Assembly (NCBI GenBank): GCA_030594205.1
Contig: JAUVFR010000011.1
Coordinates: 1 to 39,218 of the forward strand
Source: Methanobacteriota archaeon
Lineage (GTDB): Archaea > Thermoplasmatota > Thermoplasmata > RBG-16-68-12 > JAJISG01
DNA: 39,218 bases
Direction of reading: 5' to 3'
A program made the translations under genes and the position numbers. The notes under the pieces were generated by a model. The model did no database searches. It was not told where the DNA came from and saw only the letters and a list, made by a program, of their open reading frames with translations. The first letter of the stretch is position 1. Each line of letters opens with the position of its first letter. Positions 39,134-39,218 of this stretch are shown piece by piece.

Positions 39134-39218
39134 ATGTCCGAGATTGGGGCGTCCTCCGCATTGACAAGAAGCATGGGGTCTAACGGTGAGCGCGAAAAGT
39201 TACGTAACCCTGTATCTC
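39134..39218 (+). CDS. Start of a gene running off the window end
   Basis: A frame opens with ATG at 39134 (MSEIGASSALTRSMGSNGER...) and is still open at the last base, 28 codons in. GGGGAGG lies 7-8 nt upstream and a TATA-like TTTATCAT further up. An in-frame ATG at 39128 overlaps the Shine-Dalgarno and is less likely. Too little is visible to name it. Confidence 0.4.
   Translation, partial: MSEIGASSALTRSMGSNGEREKLRNPVS

Noticed and set aside
38905-39174. Minus-strand frame of about 89 codons near the window end
   Set aside because: Proline/glycine-rich shadow crossing the hairpin repeat and the palindrome; no promoter or ribosome-binding site.

Overview
The window looks like a chromosomal segment of a GC-rich archaeon, most likely a member of the Thermoplasmata or a close euryarchaeal relative. 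This placement is inferred, not proven. Support comes from an archaeal/eukaryal-type prolyl-tRNA synthetase, PurS as a separate small subunit of FGAM synthase, a CTP-type riboflavin kinase fused to a DNA-binding domain, a DUF835 protein, and many genes whose start codon lies 25-33 nt downstream of a TATA box with no room for a leader. I see no rRNA, convincing tRNA, CRISPR array, transposase or replication origin.

Layout. 1-1027: a secreted or anchored protein and a small membrane protein. 1021-2424: proS. 2723-5964: histidine catabolism (glutamate formimidoyltransferase, formimino-THF cyclodeaminase, urocanate hydratase). 5974-8714: tldD-tldE protease pair. 8836-10436: an HTH-Nudix protein, then a PadR regulator with its HAAS-like membrane partner. 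10498-11817: a secreted C-anchored protein with an elaborate promoter. 11818-12467: a gene-free stretch containing what looks like an independent small RNA gene on the minus strand. 12468-13544: PIN nuclease and riboflavin kinase/regulator. 13541-17058: purS-purL-purQ. 17260-18480: MFS transporter. 18492-20728: threonine dehydrogenase and glycine C-acetyltransferase. 20877-21689: MscS channel. 21719-24786: an envelope-stress-like set (coiled-coil, SPFH with zinc ribbons, zinc-ribbon membrane protein, small two-TM protein). 24808-32458: a continuous minus-strand lipoate/2-oxoacid dehydrogenase operon (lipA, E1alpha, E1beta, E2, E3, lipB), followed by an AcoX/NAD-kinase-like gene that has its own promoter.

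32817-39218 is a more accessory region: two secreted proteins, two regulators, a decayed nucleotidyltransferase, a DUF835 protein, an orphan phage-tail-tube-like (gp19) protein with an apparent membrane segment, a small zinc-finger protein and two copies of an 85-nt hairpin repeat.

How the parts work together. The Hut, threonine and 2-oxoacid dehydrogenase modules suggest an amino-acid-consuming heterotroph: histidine to glutamate plus one-carbon units on a folate, threonine to glycine plus acetyl-CoA, and 2-oxoacids to acyl-CoA with NADH. The observations most worth following up are the candidate regulatory RNA at 12022-12119, which has its own TATA box, a Fur-box-like palindrome, a 21-bp terminal helix, a UCCUCCU-containing loop and a T5 end; and the solitary membrane-anchored gp19-like protein at 37891-38406.
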